Of a DNA stretch of 64,000 bases, positions 18,637 through 28,255 are shown in pieces. Origin of the DNA: Xanthomonas theicola (GTDB taxonomy: Bacteria > Pseudomonadota > Gammaproteobacteria > Xanthomonadales > Xanthomonadaceae); contig NZ_CP049017.1 of NCBI RefSeq assembly GCF_014236795.1, forward strand, positions 2,086,001 to 2,150,000. Reading direction: 5' to 3'. The translations under genes and the position numbers were made by a program. Numbering within the stretch: position 1 is the stretch's first letter; each line of letters begins with the position of its first letter. The notes under the pieces are model-generated. The model saw only the letters and a list, made by a program, of their open reading frames with translations, was not told where the DNA came from and did not search any database.

Positions 18637-18885
18637 TCAGCGCGCCAGTTGCGCGCGACCGGCGGCGGTCAACACCGCCACCTCGCGCTCGCCGCGCATC
18701 TGCATCCGGATCCAGCCCGGTCCCGCACGCCCGTCCAGGTTGGCCTGGCCCAGCCACGCCAGGGTGCGCAGCAGCACGCTCATGCGCACGCCGAGGCGCT
18801 TGCACAGGCGCGCCAGCGCGATCCCTTCCGGTTCCGGCGCCAGCGCCTCGAGCAGCGCCCGGACCAGCGCCGGATCAGCGGACAA
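18637..18885 (-). CDS. Small winged-helix-like protein downstream of fdhF
   Basis: An 82-residue protein. Residues 8-45 look like a helix-turn-helix (LLEALAPEPEGIALARLCKR, then LGVRMSVLLRTLAWL) and the rest like a wing (GWIRMQMRGEREVAVLTAAG). Its start overlaps the end of the molybdoenzyme gene by 11 bases, so it is translated with it. It may regulate or assist the formate dehydrogenase locus; no function is established from the sequence. Confidence 0.65.
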   Translation of the reverse strand: MSADPALVRALLEALAPEPEGIALARLCKRLGVRMSVLLRTLAWLGQANLDGRAGPGWIRMQMRGEREVAVLTAAGRAQLAR

Positions 18886-21223
18886 GCGCCACGCCGATGT
18901 CGCGCGGCACCGCGTCGGCGGCCTCGGCCAGGTGCGGCGTCACCACCACCGGGATCGACTTGGAGGTCGGCGTGCGCGCCTCGTCGGCGAAGCTGGACAG
19001 CGGCACCAGGCCGTTGGTCTCCGGGTAGTAGGCGGCCAGGCAGCCGCGCGGGATGTTGTATTCCACCAGCAGGAAACGCTTGGCCCGGCGCTGCACGCCG
19101 TCCGCGCCGAGGCTTTCCAGGTCGACCCAGGCGCCGGCCCGCAGGCCCAGGTCGGCGATGTCGGCGGCGTTGATGAACAGCACCCGGCGCTCGCCGAACA
19201 CGCCGCGGTAGCGGTCGTCCAGGCCGTAGATGGTGGTGTTGTACTGGTCGTGCGAGCGCGTGGTGGCCAGGGTGAACACTACTTGCCCGGGGCGCTGGCG
19301 GCGCGCGCGGTGGATTGGGTTGTCGGTCGGCACCGCGTGCACCTTGAACACCGCGCGGCCTTCCGGCGTCGCCCACACCCGGTCGCGCGCGCTGTTGGAC
19401 AGGCGGAAGCCGCCGGGCACGCGCACGCGTGTATTGAAGTCGGCGAAATCGTCGAACATCTGCGCGATCAAGTCGCGGATGCGGTCGTAGTCGGCCGCCA
19501 GCCAACGCCAGCGGATCGCGCTGCGCGCGCCGAGGGTGGCCTCGGCCAGCCGCGCCACGATCATCGGCTCGGACAGCAGTTCCGCCGAGGCCGGCGGATT
19601 GATCCCCGCCGACAGGTGCACCATGCTCATCGAGTCCTCGACGCTGACGCTCTGCGGGCCGCCGTCCTGGATGTCGATCTCGGTGCGGCCCAGGCACGGC
19701 AGGATCAGCGCGTCGCGGCCGTGCACCAGGTGGCTGCGGTTGAGCTTGGTGGTCACGTGCACGGTCAGGTCGCAGCGGCGCAAGGCGCGGTGCGTGGCCT
19801 CGGTGTCGGGGGTGGCGGTGGCGAAGTTGCCGCCCATGCCGAAGAAGGTCTTGGCGCGCCCGTCCAGCATGGCCTCGATCGCGCCGACGGTGTCGTAGCC
19901 GGGCGCGCGCGGCGGCTCGAAGCCGAACACCGTCTTCAAGCGGTCCAGGAACGCGGCAGGCGGCTGCTCGTAGATCATCATCGTGCGGTCGCCCTGCACG
20001 TTGCTGTGGCCGCGCACCGGGCAGGCGCCGGCGCCGGGACGGCCCAGGTGGCCGCGCAGCAGCAGCAGGTTGGCGATCATGTGGATCGTCGCCACCGAAT
20101 GCTTGTGCTGGGTGATGCCCATGCCCCAGCAGGCGATCAATCGCTCCGATTTCAGGTAGATCTCGCCGGCGTGGCGCAGTTCGGCCTCGCTCAGCCCCGA
20201 CTCCTCGACGATGGTGGCCCACGGCTCGGCGATCACGTCCGCGGCGAAAGCGTCGAAGTTGGCGGTGTGCGGGGTGATGAAGTCCAGGTCCAGCAGCCGC
20301 GGCCGCGCCTCCCGCGCCGCGTCGGCATCGCGCTCCAGCACGTGCTTGATGATGCCCTTGACCGCGGCCAGGTCGCCGCCGATCTTGAGCTGGAAGTAGT
20401 CCGACGAAATCCGCGTCGCGCCGTTGTGCAGCATCTGCAGCTTGTCCTGCGGATCGGCGAACTTCTCCAGGCCGCGCTCGCGCAGCGGATTGAACGACAC
20501 GATCGCCGCGCCGCGCTTGGCCGCCTGGCGCAGTTCGCCGAGCATGCGCGGATGGTTGGTGCCGGGGTTCTGGCCGAAGATGAAGATCGCATCGGCCAGC
20601 TCGAAATCGTGCAGCGACACGGTGCCCTTGCCGACTCCGATCTGCGACTTCAACGCGGTGCCGGACGGCTCGTGGCACATGTTCGAGCAGTCGGGGAAGT
20701 TGTTGGTGCCGAACGCGCGCACGAACAGCTGGTACAGGAACGCGGCCTCGTTGCTGGTGCGCCCGGAGGTGTAGAAGATCGCCTCGTCCGGCGAGGCCAG
20801 CCCGTTGAGGTGCGTGGCGATCAGCGCGAACGCCGCGTCCCAGCCCACCGGCACGTAGTGGCCGCTGGCGCGGTCGTAGCGCAGCGGATGGGTCAGCCGG
20901 CCCTGCCCTTCCAGCCAGTAGTCACTGTACTTGGCCAGCTGCGCCACGCTGTACTGCGCGAACAGCGCCGGGGTGGCGCGGCGCGCGGTGGACTCGGCAG
21001 CCACCGCCTTGGCGCCGTTCTCGCAGAACTCGAAGGTCGAGGTGTGGTCGCGGTCGGGCCAGGCGCAGCCAGGGCAGTCGAAGCCGTCCGGCTGGTTGGC
21101 GTGCAACAGGGTCTTGGACCCCTGCACCGCCACGTCCTGCTGCATCAGGTGCGTGGCCACGGCGCGCAGCGCGCCCCAGCCACCGGCCGGCTGCGTATAG
21201 GGTCGGATGGTCTTCTTGCTCAT
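18875..21223 (-). CDS. FdhF/YdeP-family molybdopterin oxidoreductase (formate dehydrogenase-like)
   Basis: A 782-residue molybdenum enzyme. Near the N-terminus DCPGCAWPD (Cys50, Cys53) is the reduced iron-sulfur motif of the YdeP subgroup. The catalytic region has NMCHEPSGTALKSQIGVGKG and IFIFGQNPGTNHPRML, typical of bis-MGD oxidoreductases, with no TGA-selenocysteine. The C-terminal molydopterin dinucleotide-binding domain includes HDQYNTTIYGLDDRY. The start overlaps the fdhD stop (ATGA at 21220-21223), so synthesis is coupled to the sulfurtransferase needed for its cofactor. True activity may be formate oxidation or a related reaction; YdeP homologues are linked to acid resistance in enterobacteria. 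Confidence 0.92.
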   Translation of the reverse strand: MSKKTIRPYTQPAGGWGALRAVATHLMQQDVAVQGSKTLLHANQPDGFDCPGCAWPDRDHTSTFEFCENGAKAVAAESTARRATPALFAQYSVAQLAKYSDYWLEGQGRLTHPLRYDRASGHYVPVGWDAAFALIATHLNGLASPDEAIFYTSGRTSNEAAFLYQLFVRAFGTNNFPDCSNMCHEPSGTALKSQIGVGKGTVSLHDFELADAIFIFGQNPGTNHPRMLGELRQAAKRGAAIVSFNPLRERGLEKFADPQDKLQMLHNGATRISSDYFQLKIGGDLAAVKGIIKHVLERDADAAREARPRLLDLDFITPHTANFDAFAADVIAEPWATIVEESGLSEAELRHAGEIYLKSERLIACWGMGITQHKHSVATIHMIANLLLLRGHLGRPGAGACPVRGHSNVQGDRTMMIYEQPPAAFLDRLKTVFGFEPPRAPGYDTVGAIEAMLDGRAKTFFGMGGNFATATPDTEATHRALRRCDLTVHVTTKLNRSHLVHGRDALILPCLGRTEIDIQDGGPQSVSVEDSMSMVHLSAGINPPASAELLSEPMIVARLAEATLGARSAIRWRWLAADYDRIRDLIAQMFDDFADFNTRVRVPGGFRLSNSARDRVWATPEGRAVFKVHAVPTDNPIHRARRQRPGQVVFTLATTRSHDQYNTTIYGLDDRYRGVFGERRVLFINAADIADLGLRAGAWVDLESLGADGVQRRAKRFLLVEYNIPRGCLAAYYPETNGLVPLSSFADEARTPTSKSIPVVVTPHLAEAADAVPRDIGVALVR

Positions 21224-22059
21224 GCGGGCGCTCCGGCGTGCGCGGCCTGGTGCAGGCGTTGCGGATGGCTGTAAACGACGTAATCGTGATCGCGGGCGAA
21301 ACCGATCAGGGTCAGGCCGGCACTGTCGGCCAGCGCGACCGCCAGCGCGGTGGGAGCGGAAATGGCCGCCAGCAGCGGGATGCCGGCCTGCGCAGCCTTC
21401 ATCGCCATCTCGTAGCTGGCGCGGCTGGTGATCACGGCGAAGCCGCTGGCCGGGTCCAGGCCGGCGGTGGCCAGCGCGCCGATCAGCTTGTCCAGCGCGT
21501 TGTGGCGGCCAACGTCCTCGCGCGCCAGCTGCACGCGCCCGTCGGCATCGGCCCAGCCCGCGGCATGAGTGGCGCCGGTGAGCGCGTTGAGCGACTGCCG
21601 CTCGCGCAGCGCACGCAGCGCGCGGGCCAGCGCCGCCGGCGCGATCGCGGGGCCGGCAGGCAGCGGCCGCGGCGCGCGCAGCACTGCCTCGATCGATTCG
21701 CTACCGCACACCCCGCAGCCGCTGCGGCCTTGCAGGTTGCGGCGCCGCCCCTGCAATGCCGCGGCCTGCACGGGCGGGATCCGCAACTGCAGCGAGACCC
21801 CTTCCAAGAACGTGTCGACGCCAGCGATATGCAGTTGCGCCGGCGCCGCGACAATGCCCTCGCTGAGCGAGAAGCCCAGGGCGAAGTCGTGCAGGTCTTC
21901 CGGGGTGGCCATCATCACCACGAACGGCTCGCCGTTGTAGGCCAACGCCACCGGCACCTCGGCCGCCACCAGGTCCTGGGTCACGGCGGTGCGCCCGTTG
22001 CGATGGCGACGCACGCCGCGCGCGACGGCGCCGGGCCGGGATGACGCACGTGAGTACAT
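21220..22059 (-). CDS. fdhD: Formate dehydrogenase accessory sulfurtransferase FdhD
   Basis: A 279-residue protein that moves sulfur from IscS to the molybdenum cofactor before insertion into formate dehydrogenase. The catalytic cysteine pair is seen in SGCGVCGSES (Cys115, Cys118), and REDVGRHNALDKLIG and SRASYEMAMKA are family signatures. The ATG at 22059 follows a GGGAGGG ribosome-binding site. It sits between an OFA-type carrier and the molybdoenzyme, overlapping the latter by 4 bases. Confidence 0.95.
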   Translation of the reverse strand: MYSRASSRPGAVARGVRRHRNGRTAVTQDLVAAEVPVALAYNGEPFVVMMATPEDLHDFALGFSLSEGIVAAPAQLHIAGVDTFLEGVSLQLRIPPVQAAALQGRRRNLQGRSGCGVCGSESIEAVLRAPRPLPAGPAIAPAALARALRALRERQSLNALTGATHAAGWADADGRVQLAREDVGRHNALDKLIGALATAGLDPASGFAVITSRASYEMAMKAAQAGIPLLAAISAPTALAVALADSAGLTLIGFARDHDYVVYSHPQRLHQAAHAGAPA

Positions 22060-22076
22060 GATGATGCCCTCCCGGA

Positions 22077-23753
22077 TCAGTGGAACAGCACGAACGCCTT
22101 CTGCAAGGTGACCCAGATGCCCGACAGCATCGGCACCCCGACCGCCAGCCAGGCCAACGCCACCAGCAACGGGTTGCCGCCATGGCCGACCTGCGCCAGT
22201 TGCGCCGCATCCAGCGCGCCTTGGCCGTTGCTGCCGACCTTCTCGTGCGCCAGTTGCTTCTCCGCGGCCAGCTCCTGCGCAGTCATGAAGCGCCTGACCG
22301 CCACCGGCCGCACCAGCAGGTTGCAGATCAGGCCCAGCGCCAGCATGGCGGCCAGGATGTACATGGTGGTGTTGTACACCTGTGACGGCGGCAGGCCCAG
22401 GCCGAGCTGGTACTCGCGCATGTAGCCGACCACCACCGGGCCGAGGATGCCGGCGGTGGCCCAGGCGGTCAGCAGGCGGCCGTGGATCGCCCCCACCATC
22501 TGCGTGCCGAACAGGTCGGCCAGATAGGCCGGGATGGTGGCGAAGCCGCCGCCGTACATCGACAGGATCACGCAGAAGATGCCGACGAACAGCGCGCTGC
22601 CGCCGACCTTGCCGGCCCACGGCGCCGCCGCGTACAGGGCGATTCCGAGCACGAAGAACACGGTGTAAGTGTGCTTGCGGCCGAGCTTGTCGGACAGGCT
22701 GGCCCAGAAAAAGCGCCCGCCGATGTTGAACAGGCTGAGCAGGCCGGTGAAGCCGGCGGCGATGGCGGCGATGGCCGCCAGTTGCGCAGTGTCCAGGCTG
22801 GCGAAGCCGGCGTCCACGCCGATCAGGCGCCCGCCGAACACTTCCTGCAGCATCGGCGAGGCCATGCCGATCACGCCGATGCCGGCCGACACGTTCAGGC
22901 ACAGCACGCCCCACAGCAGCCAGAACTGGGGAATGCCCCAGACCTTCTTCACGTGCACGTGGTGGGAGGTGATCATCGCATTGGCGCTGGCCGCCGGCGC
23001 GGTCCAGCCGGCGGGGCTCCAGCCGCTGGGCGGTATCCGGTAGCCGAACGCACCGGCGAGCATGAACACGAAGTACAGCGCGGCCATCACCAGGAAGGTC
23101 TCCATCACTCCCACCGACGCGGGGCCGGCGAAGTGGCGCATCAGCGCGTCGGCCAGCGGGCTGCCAATCATCGCGCCGCCGCCGAACCCCATGATCGCCA
23201 TGCCGGTGGCCATGCCGCGGCGGTCCGGAAACCACTTGATGAGGGTAGAGACCGGCGAAATGTAGCCCAGGCCCAGGCCAATGCCGCCGATCACCCCCGA
23301 GCCCAGCCACAGCATCCAGATCTGGTGCAGATGGACGCCCAACGCCGAGATCACCAGCCCGCCGCACCAGCACAGCGCCGAGACCACGCCGGCCTTGCGC
23401 GGGCCGGCGCGTTCCAGCCAGCCGCCCCACAGCGCCGCCGAGCAGCCCAGCAGCACGAAGAACAGCGTGTACATCCATTGCAGTTCGCTGATCTTCCAGT
23501 CGCAGGTAGCCGACACCATGCGCGCGACGAACCCCATGTCGGCCGGGCACGCCAGCGACTGCGTGATCCCCAGCGCCTTGGACAAGGGCAGCCAGAACAC
23601 GCTGAAGCCGTAGGCCATGCCGATGCACAGATGGATCGCCAACGCCGCCGGCGGCACCAGCCAGCGGTTGAAGCCCGGCCCGGCGACGATGCGTTGCTTC
23701 GACAGCAAGCCGGTGTGGTGCGCGGCGCTGGCCGCGCGGTGCGAGTCGCTCAT
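22077..23753 (-). CDS. MFS transporter of the oxalate/formate antiporter (OFA) type
   Basis: A 558-residue twelve-helix carrier. AIHLCIGMAYGFSVFWLPLSK is the first helix, and GLGLGYISPVSTLIKWFPDRRGMATGMAIMGFGGGAMIG is the long OFA-family signature spanning helices 4-5. The C-terminal extension of about 100 residues with two extra hydrophobic segments is seen in many Xanthomonas homologues. The ATG at 23753 follows GGGAGGGG; an upstream in-frame ATG (23807) lacks such a site. Only 17 bases separate it from fdhD, so it is probably the first gene of a formate operon and may move formate or oxalate. Confidence 0.88.
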   Translation of the reverse strand: MSDSHRAASAAHHTGLLSKQRIVAGPGFNRWLVPPAALAIHLCIGMAYGFSVFWLPLSKALGITQSLACPADMGFVARMVSATCDWKISELQWMYTLFFVLLGCSAALWGGWLERAGPRKAGVVSALCWCGGLVISALGVHLHQIWMLWLGSGVIGGIGLGLGYISPVSTLIKWFPDRRGMATGMAIMGFGGGAMIGSPLADALMRHFAGPASVGVMETFLVMAALYFVFMLAGAFGYRIPPSGWSPAGWTAPAASANAMITSHHVHVKKVWGIPQFWLLWGVLCLNVSAGIGVIGMASPMLQEVFGGRLIGVDAGFASLDTAQLAAIAAIAAGFTGLLSLFNIGGRFFWASLSDKLGRKHTYTVFFVLGIALYAAAPWAGKVGGSALFVGIFCVILSMYGGGFATIPAYLADLFGTQMVGAIHGRLLTAWATAGILGPVVVGYMREYQLGLGLPPSQVYNTTMYILAAMLALGLICNLLVRPVAVRRFMTAQELAAEKQLAHEKVGSNGQGALDAAQLAQVGHGGNPLLVALAWLAVGVPMLSGIWVTLQKAFVLFH

Positions 23754-23939
23754 TCGGTTCCCCTCCCGTGTATCGGCGTCTTTCTGTGATGGAGCGCATA
23801 TGCCCATTCATGCCATGGCGTCGCCGACGGCCTGGCCGACGCGATGGTGCGCAGCGAGCGTAGTACGAAAACGCGATGGCGCCGAGTGCCGGATGGTCGA
23901 ACGATCGGCTGTGGAAAGCCAACTGCGAGCGGCGAGCCG

Positions 23940-24237
23940 CCTGTACAAGGCGGCATCCAGCCGCATTGGGAACTGCGCACCGAGGACGGACAGCGCCTGC
24001 CGCCGCCGCGGGTGGAACGGCTGCTGGCGAGGCGCGACACCGGCCCGCTGGCCGCCGCCTGCCGCCAGGGAGCCGTCCTACCGCCATGCCTGGGACACGT
24101 TGCGCGACCGCGGCGCCTGTTCGGACAGCCGCTGCTGCTCGCCACCCGGCACGATCTCGACGTGCTGCAGGGCTACGACGCGCGCGATGGCGGGCGCGTG
24201 CAGGGACTGGCGGAAGCGTTCGCCGGGCTGTCGTGAG
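23940..24237 (+). pseudogene. Remnant of a ModE/LysR-like winged-helix regulator
   Basis: WELRTEDGQRLPPPRVERLL is followed by PLAAACRQ and, after a frameshift near 24070, YRHAWDTLRD, then back to LFGQPLLLATR. Intact relatives have a continuous N-terminal DNA-binding domain of the ModE or LysR type here, so at least two indels are present. The substrate-binding part is missing. It lies upstream of the formate block, divergently oriented, where an intact copy could have been its regulator; this role is inferred. Confidence 0.5.
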
Positions 24238-24410
24238 CCGGGAGCGGGGATCCGGCGCCGACGCTTCGACGCCGTGCGCGCTGGACCAGGACGCTCCGGC
24301 GAATCCGCAAAGAACCACGGCGATGCGCACCGGCACGCCACCAGCGCAATGCCACCGTTCGCGTGCCGCGTCGGTTAGGTTTTGCGCCCTTCCGCATCCG
24401 CAACGCTCCC

Positions 24411-25000
24411 ATGCCCCTGTCGCTCCGCATCGCCGCCGGCTTGCTACTGCTCGCCACCCAGGGCGCACGCGCCGCCGAGCTGCCGGCCGACGTGCTGCGC
24501 CAGCTGCCCGCCGGCTATCTGCCGCTGGCGCAGTTGCGCGCCGATCTGGACGGGGACGGCCGCGCCGACCACCTGGTGGCGCGGCCGCAACGCGGCGAGG
24601 CCGAGCGGGCGCCGGCGCCGGCGCGGCCGCTGCTGATCTTCGTGCGGCAGGCCGACGGCGGCTACCGGCTGGCTGCGCGCAACGACTGCGTGGTGCTCAA
24701 GCGCGACAACGGCGGCCAGTGCGACCCGTTCACCGACAGCGACGACCCGTTCGCGGCCAAGGGCCGCTACTTCACCGTGCAGAACGGGGTTTCCTGCGGC
24801 CAGCACTGGACCCCGACTTCATCACCTTCCGCTACGTGCCCGAACGCAGGACCTGGCTGTTCCACAAGCGGGTGCGGCAGAGCTGGCAACTGAATTCGGA
24901 CACGGCGCCGGACGCCGATGCGCTGCAGAAGACCGCCGACAAGGTGGACGCCGCCGATCCCGCGCATCCGGTCGCCTTCGCCGCCTACGTGCCGGACTGA
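24411..25000 (+). pseudogene. Secreted protein of unknown function, frameshifted
   Basis: The ATG at 24411 starts a signal peptide (MPLSLRIAAGLLLLATQGARA) followed by LRADLDGDGRADHLVARP, an Asp-rich calcium-loop-like repeat. The frame continues to GVSCGQHW near 24809; the natural continuation DFITFRYVPERRTWLFHK and the C-terminus AAYVPD lie in the -1 frame to a stop at 25000. As sequenced the first frame ends at 24893. The combined product would be about 195 residues. A single-base error in the ACCCC run at 24810-24814 would explain it. Confidence 0.6.
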
Positions 25001-25222
25001 GTCCGCGCCGCCGGCACGCGTGCCCGGCCCCGCCGGCGACAGCGGCCGGGCGCAGCGACGGCGTCGCCTGCAGCCGGCGTGGTGCCTGGTCGAGACCGCG
25101 CGCGTGCGGCGGCGTGCCGCCGGCGCCGCTCGCCTCGACCGGCGCCTGCCGTGTCCGAATTCGGCCAGCGCGCGACCGCGGCGGCACTCATGCTACGCCC
25201 TCGATCTTCTCCTGGAACGCAC

Positions 25223-26062
25223 ATGTCCAGCTTCCGCTGCATCGGCCTGTCCGCCGCGCCGTTCGCGCCGCTGTTCGACCTCGACGACACCCAACTGCAC
25301 GCGCACGGCGCGCGCCGCGTCCATGCCGACCAGTCGCCGGGCTTCCCGTGCCGGGTCAGCCTGGAAGACGCGCGACCCGGCGAGGAACTGTTGCTGCTGC
25401 ACTACCGGCACCAGCCGGCGGACACGCCCTACCGCGCCGCCGGGCCGATCTACGTGCGCCGCCATGCGCAGACCGCGGCGACGGTGCCGGACCAGGTGCC
25501 CGCCGCGATCCGCCGGCGCCTGCTCTCGCTGCGCGGCTACGACGCCGCCGACATGCTGATCGCCGCCGACGTGCACGCCGGCGAAACGATCGCAGCCGCG
25601 ATCGTGAAAGCCTTCGCCGATCCGCAAGTGCGCTACCTGCATCTGCACCATGCGCGCCAGGGCTGTTTCGCCTGCCGCGTGGAGCGGGTCGGACTCGGGA
25701 CTCGGGACTCGGGACTCGGGACTCGGGACTCGGGACTCGGGACTCGGGACTCGGGACTCGGGACTCGGGACTCGGGACTCGGGACTCGGGACTCGGGACT
25801 CGGGACTCGGGACTCGGGACTCGGGACTCGGGACTCGGGACTCGGGACTCGGGACTCGGGACGGCAGGGTGTCGTCCAAGGGCAAATCGCTGTCAAGCGA
25901 TTTGACGAAAAAATCGCCAAATTCTTGGAGACAAAAGCAGCTTTTTTGCAATTTAAGCCATGCCGCTTTTCTGCAGGAGGGGCTTCAGCCCTCCTGCAGA
26001 AAAGCGAAGATGCAGCGCACTCGCGACCATCCCCCGGTCCCCAGTCCCCAGTCCCGAACTAA
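25223..26062 (+). CDS. DUF1203 protein with a repeat-encoded C-terminal tail
   Basis: Residues 1-155 ([20 protein letters not shown] to [15 protein letters not shown]) match the DUF1203 family, whose members normally stop about here. The family has no established function. In this gene a perfect 7-base tandem array begins at the expected stop, so translation runs on through eight GLGTRDS repeats and then about 65 residues of non-family sequence to a stop at 26062. Because the repeat unit is 7 bases, adding or losing a unit changes the reading frame and the tail. The ATG at 25223 is supported by homology. Confidence 0.75.
   Translation: MSSFRCIGLSAAPFAPLFDLDDTQLHAHGARRVHADQSPGFPCRVSLEDARPGEELLLLHYRHQPADTPYRAAGPIYVRRHAQTAATVPDQVPAAIRRRLLSLRGYDAADMLIAADVHAGETIAAAIVKAFADPQVRYLHLHHARQGCFACRVERVGLGTRDSGLGTRDSGLGTRDSGLGTRDSGLGTRDSGLGTRDSGLGTRDSGLGTRDSGRQGVVQGQIAVKRFDEKIAKFLETKAAFLQFKPCRFSAGGASALLQKSEDAAHSRPSPGPQSPVPN
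25691..25862. repeat. Perfect tandem heptamer array (GGGACTC), about 24.5 units
   Basis: 172 bases of uninterrupted GGGACTC (also readable as ACTCGGG) with no visible variant units. Three units make 21 bases, so it translates as repeating GLGTRDS on the + strand and repeating PESRVPS on the - strand. Shorter, degenerate relatives lie at 15542-15565, 15651-15676, 26033-26056 and 63494-63516. Perfect long arrays mutate by slippage, so the length may differ between strains or be mis-assembled. Confidence 0.97.
25964..26006. repeat. Perfect 18-bp stem hairpin (REP-like)
   Basis: CGCTTTTCTGCAGGAGGG at 25964-25981 pairs with its exact complement at 25989-26006 around the loop GCTTCAG. The core GGGGCTTCAGCCC is the same as in the REP elements at 58579-58603 and 61966-61989. 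It lies between the convergent DUF1203 and puuC genes and could act as a bidirectional terminator or as a RAYT/REP-type element. Confidence 0.85.
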
Positions 26063-27558
26063 ACCAAATTGATCCAGGTCGCCTTCATCTCGGTGTACTT
26101 GTCGAACGCATGCAGCGACTTGTCGCGGCCGTTGCCCGATTGCTTGTAGCCGCCGAACGGGGCGGTCATGTCGCCGCCGTCCCAGTAGTTGACCCACACG
26201 CTGCCGGCGCGCAGCTTGCGCGCCACCCGGTGCGCGCGGCCGATGTCGCGGGTCCACACGCCCGCGGCCAGACCGTAGTCGCTGTCGTTGGCCATGCGCA
26301 GCGCATGCGCTTCGTCGTCGAAGGCGATCACCGACAGCACCGGGCCGAAGATCTCCTCGCGGGCGATGGTGTGCTCGTGGCCGACCTCGTCGAAGATGGT
26401 CGGCTCCACGTAGCAGCCGCCGGCGACCACCTCCACGCGCTTGCCGCCGAGCAGCAGCCGCGCGCCTTCCTCGTTGCCGCGCGCGATGTAGTCGAGCACG
26501 CGGTGGGTCTGCGCCTGGTCCACCAGCGCGCCCATCGCCGCGTCGTCGTCGAACGGATGCCGCGGCTGCAGGGTGCGCCCGGCGGCGACCACGCGGGCCA
26601 CGAAGTCGTCTTTGATCGCGCGTTCCACCAAGAGCCGCGACGCCGCGGTGCAGACCTCGCCCTGGTTGTAGAAGATCGCGCCGGCCGCGGCCTGCGCCGC
26701 CTGCTCCAGATCCGGCGCGTCGGCGAACACCAGGTTCGGGCTCTTGCCGCCGCACTCCATGTAGGCGCGTTTCATGTTCGACAGCCCGGCGCATTGCAGC
26801 AGCCGCTTGCCGACCGCGGTGGAACCGGTGAACACCAGCCCGTCCACGTCCATGTGCAGGGCCAGCGGCTCGCCGGCGCCCTTGCCGAACCCCGGCACTA
26901 CGTTGAACACGCCGTCGGGAATGCCGGCCTCGGCCACCAGTTCGGCCAGGCGCAGCGCGCTCAGCGGCGATTTCTCCGAGGGCTTGAGCACCACCGAATT
27001 GCCCGCCGCCAGCGCCGGGGCGATCTTCCACGCGGCCATCAGCAGCGGGAAATTCCACGGCACGATCGCGCCGACCACGCCCAGCGGCTCGCGCGTGATC
27101 AGGCCCAGTTCGTCCTGCCCGGTCGGCGCCACTTCGCCGTAGAGCTTGTCCAGCGCCTCGCCGGTCCAGGCCAGGCAGCGCACCGTGGCGGCCACGTCCA
27201 CGCTGCGCGCGTCGCGCACCGGCTTGCCCATGTCCAGCGATTCCAGCAGCGCCAGTTCGTCGGCGTGGCGTTCGACCAGTTGCGCCAGCTTCAGCAGGGT
27301 CTTCTTGCGCTGCGCCGGCTTGGCCTGCGACCAGTGCCCGGCATCGAAGCTGCGCCGCGCCGCGGCGACCGCGCGGTCGATGTCCTCGGCCTCGCCCTCG
27401 GCGACCTGGCCGAGCAGGCGGCCGTCGATCGGGCTGATGCAGCCGAAGGTCTTGCCGCTGGCCGCATCGACGTAGCGGCCGTCGATGAAGGCCTGGGTGC
27501 GCAGGCGCAGCGCGTCGGCCATCGCCTGCCATGCATCGCGGGTGCGGGGTGCGGTCAT
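26059..27558 (-). CDS. puuC: Gamma-glutamyl-gamma-aminobutyraldehyde dehydrogenase
   Basis: A 499-residue NAD(P)-dependent aldehyde dehydrogenase. The catalytic cysteine lies in [15 protein letters not shown] (about Cys301), the general base Glu in ECGGKSPN, and the nucleotide loop in [11 protein letters not shown]. PuuC oxidises gamma-glutamyl-gamma-aminobutyraldehyde, the PuuB product, to gamma-glutamyl-GABA. It lies 100 bases after the PuuR-like gene on the same strand. The general family is certain, the PuuC assignment follows from length, the N-terminal [16 protein letters not shown] motif and the surrounding puu genes. Confidence 0.88.
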   Translation of the reverse strand: MTAPRTRDAWQAMADALRLRTQAFIDGRYVDAASGKTFGCISPIDGRLLGQVAEGEAEDIDRAVAAARRSFDAGHWSQAKPAQRKKTLLKLAQLVERHADELALLESLDMGKPVRDARSVDVAATVRCLAWTGEALDKLYGEVAPTGQDELGLITREPLGVVGAIVPWNFPLLMAAWKIAPALAAGNSVVLKPSEKSPLSALRLAELVAEAGIPDGVFNVVPGFGKGAGEPLALHMDVDGLVFTGSTAVGKRLLQCAGLSNMKRAYMECGGKSPNLVFADAPDLEQAAQAAAGAIFYNQGEVCTAASRLLVERAIKDDFVARVVAAGRTLQPRHPFDDDAAMGALVDQAQTHRVLDYIARGNEEGARLLLGGKRVEVVAGGCYVEPTIFDEVGHEHTIAREEIFGPVLSVIAFDDEAHALRMANDSDYGLAAGVWTRDIGRAHRVARKLRAGSVWVNYWDGGDMTAPFGGYKQSGNGRDKSLHAFDKYTEMKATWINLV

Positions 27559-27658
27559 CGGAAGCTCCGGGTCGGAAGGAAGGAACGGATCTGCGGGTCG
27601 TTCTATGGGTCGTGCGGCCGCGGCGGGGCGGGAGCGCGCGCAGCGGCGCGGGCGGCGC

Positions 27659-28207
27659 TCAGAACGTGGCCGGGGTATTGGCGCTGACGATCACCACCGC
27701 GTCGCTGCCGACGTTGCGGAACCGGTGCGGCACCCGGCTTTCGAAATAGTATCCCTCGCCGGCACGCAGCACGCGCACCTGCGCACCGACGGTGATCTCC
27801 ACCTCGCCGGCCACCACCACCCCGCCTTCCTCGCCTTCGTGCACCAGCATCGCGGTGCCGGTGTCGCTGCCAGGCGGCATCACCTCGCGCAGGATGCACA
27901 TCTGCCGCTGCGGACGATGGCCGCCGACCAGGTAGTAGTGGATGCCGTCGCTGCCCATGTCGGGCAGTTCGTCGGCGCCATAGAACGGCGCATCGGCCGG
28001 TCCGATCTGCAGGTTCTGGGTGAAGAAATCGGCGAGCGAGATCGGGATGCCGTCCAGCACCTTCTTCAGCGAACTCACCGAGGGGCTGACCTTGTTCTGC
28101 TCGATCAGCGAGATGGTGCTGTTGGTCACGCCCACCCGCTTGGCCAGCTCGCGCTGGCTCAGCCCGTGGGCGGTGCGAACCCGGTGCAGGCGGGCGCCGA
28201 TATCCAT
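27659..28207 (-). CDS. puuR: PuuR-like regulator: XRE helix-turn-helix plus cupin
   Basis: A 182-residue repressor-type protein. Residues 5-60 form an XRE helix-turn-helix ([20 protein letters not shown], then [20 protein letters not shown]), and residues 105-175 a cupin sensor ([20 protein letters not shown], then [13 protein letters not shown]). In Escherichia coli PuuR represses the puu genes and is relieved by putrescine. It is divergent to the transaminase gene, with two copies of a GGTGTTG-N6/7-CTTTACAC motif in between that are good operator candidates. Confidence 0.88.
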   Translation of the reverse strand: MDIGARLHRVRTAHGLSQRELAKRVGVTNSTISLIEQNKVSPSVSSLKKVLDGIPISLADFFTQNLQIGPADAPFYGADELPDMGSDGIHYYLVGGHRPQRQMCILREVMPPGSDTGTAMLVHEGEEGGVVVAGEVEITVGAQVRVLRAGEGYYFESRVPHRFRNVGSDAVVIVSANTPATF

Positions 28208-28230
28208 CGCGGGATGAGAAGAGCCTGGAT

Positions 28231-28255
28231 GGTGTTGCCGGATACTTTACACACC
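28231..28255. promoter_or_regulatory. Candidate PuuR operator A
   Basis: GGTGTTG, seven bases, then CTTTACAC on the + strand, 24 bases upstream of the puuR start. The same motif occurs inverted at 28425-28446 in front of the transaminase gene. A site so close to the puuR start suggests autoregulation. Binding is inferred from the repeated motif only. Confidence 0.5.

Noticed and set aside
17009..21274. A 1421-codon + strand frame opposite the MHS carrier and FdhF genes
   Set aside because: Composition is a typical antisense shadow (Gln/Arg/His/Ala-rich); only its first codons matter, as part of the GGDEF relic.
25691..25862. CRISPR array
   Set aside because: The repeats are contiguous 7-mers without spacers, and no cas genes occur.
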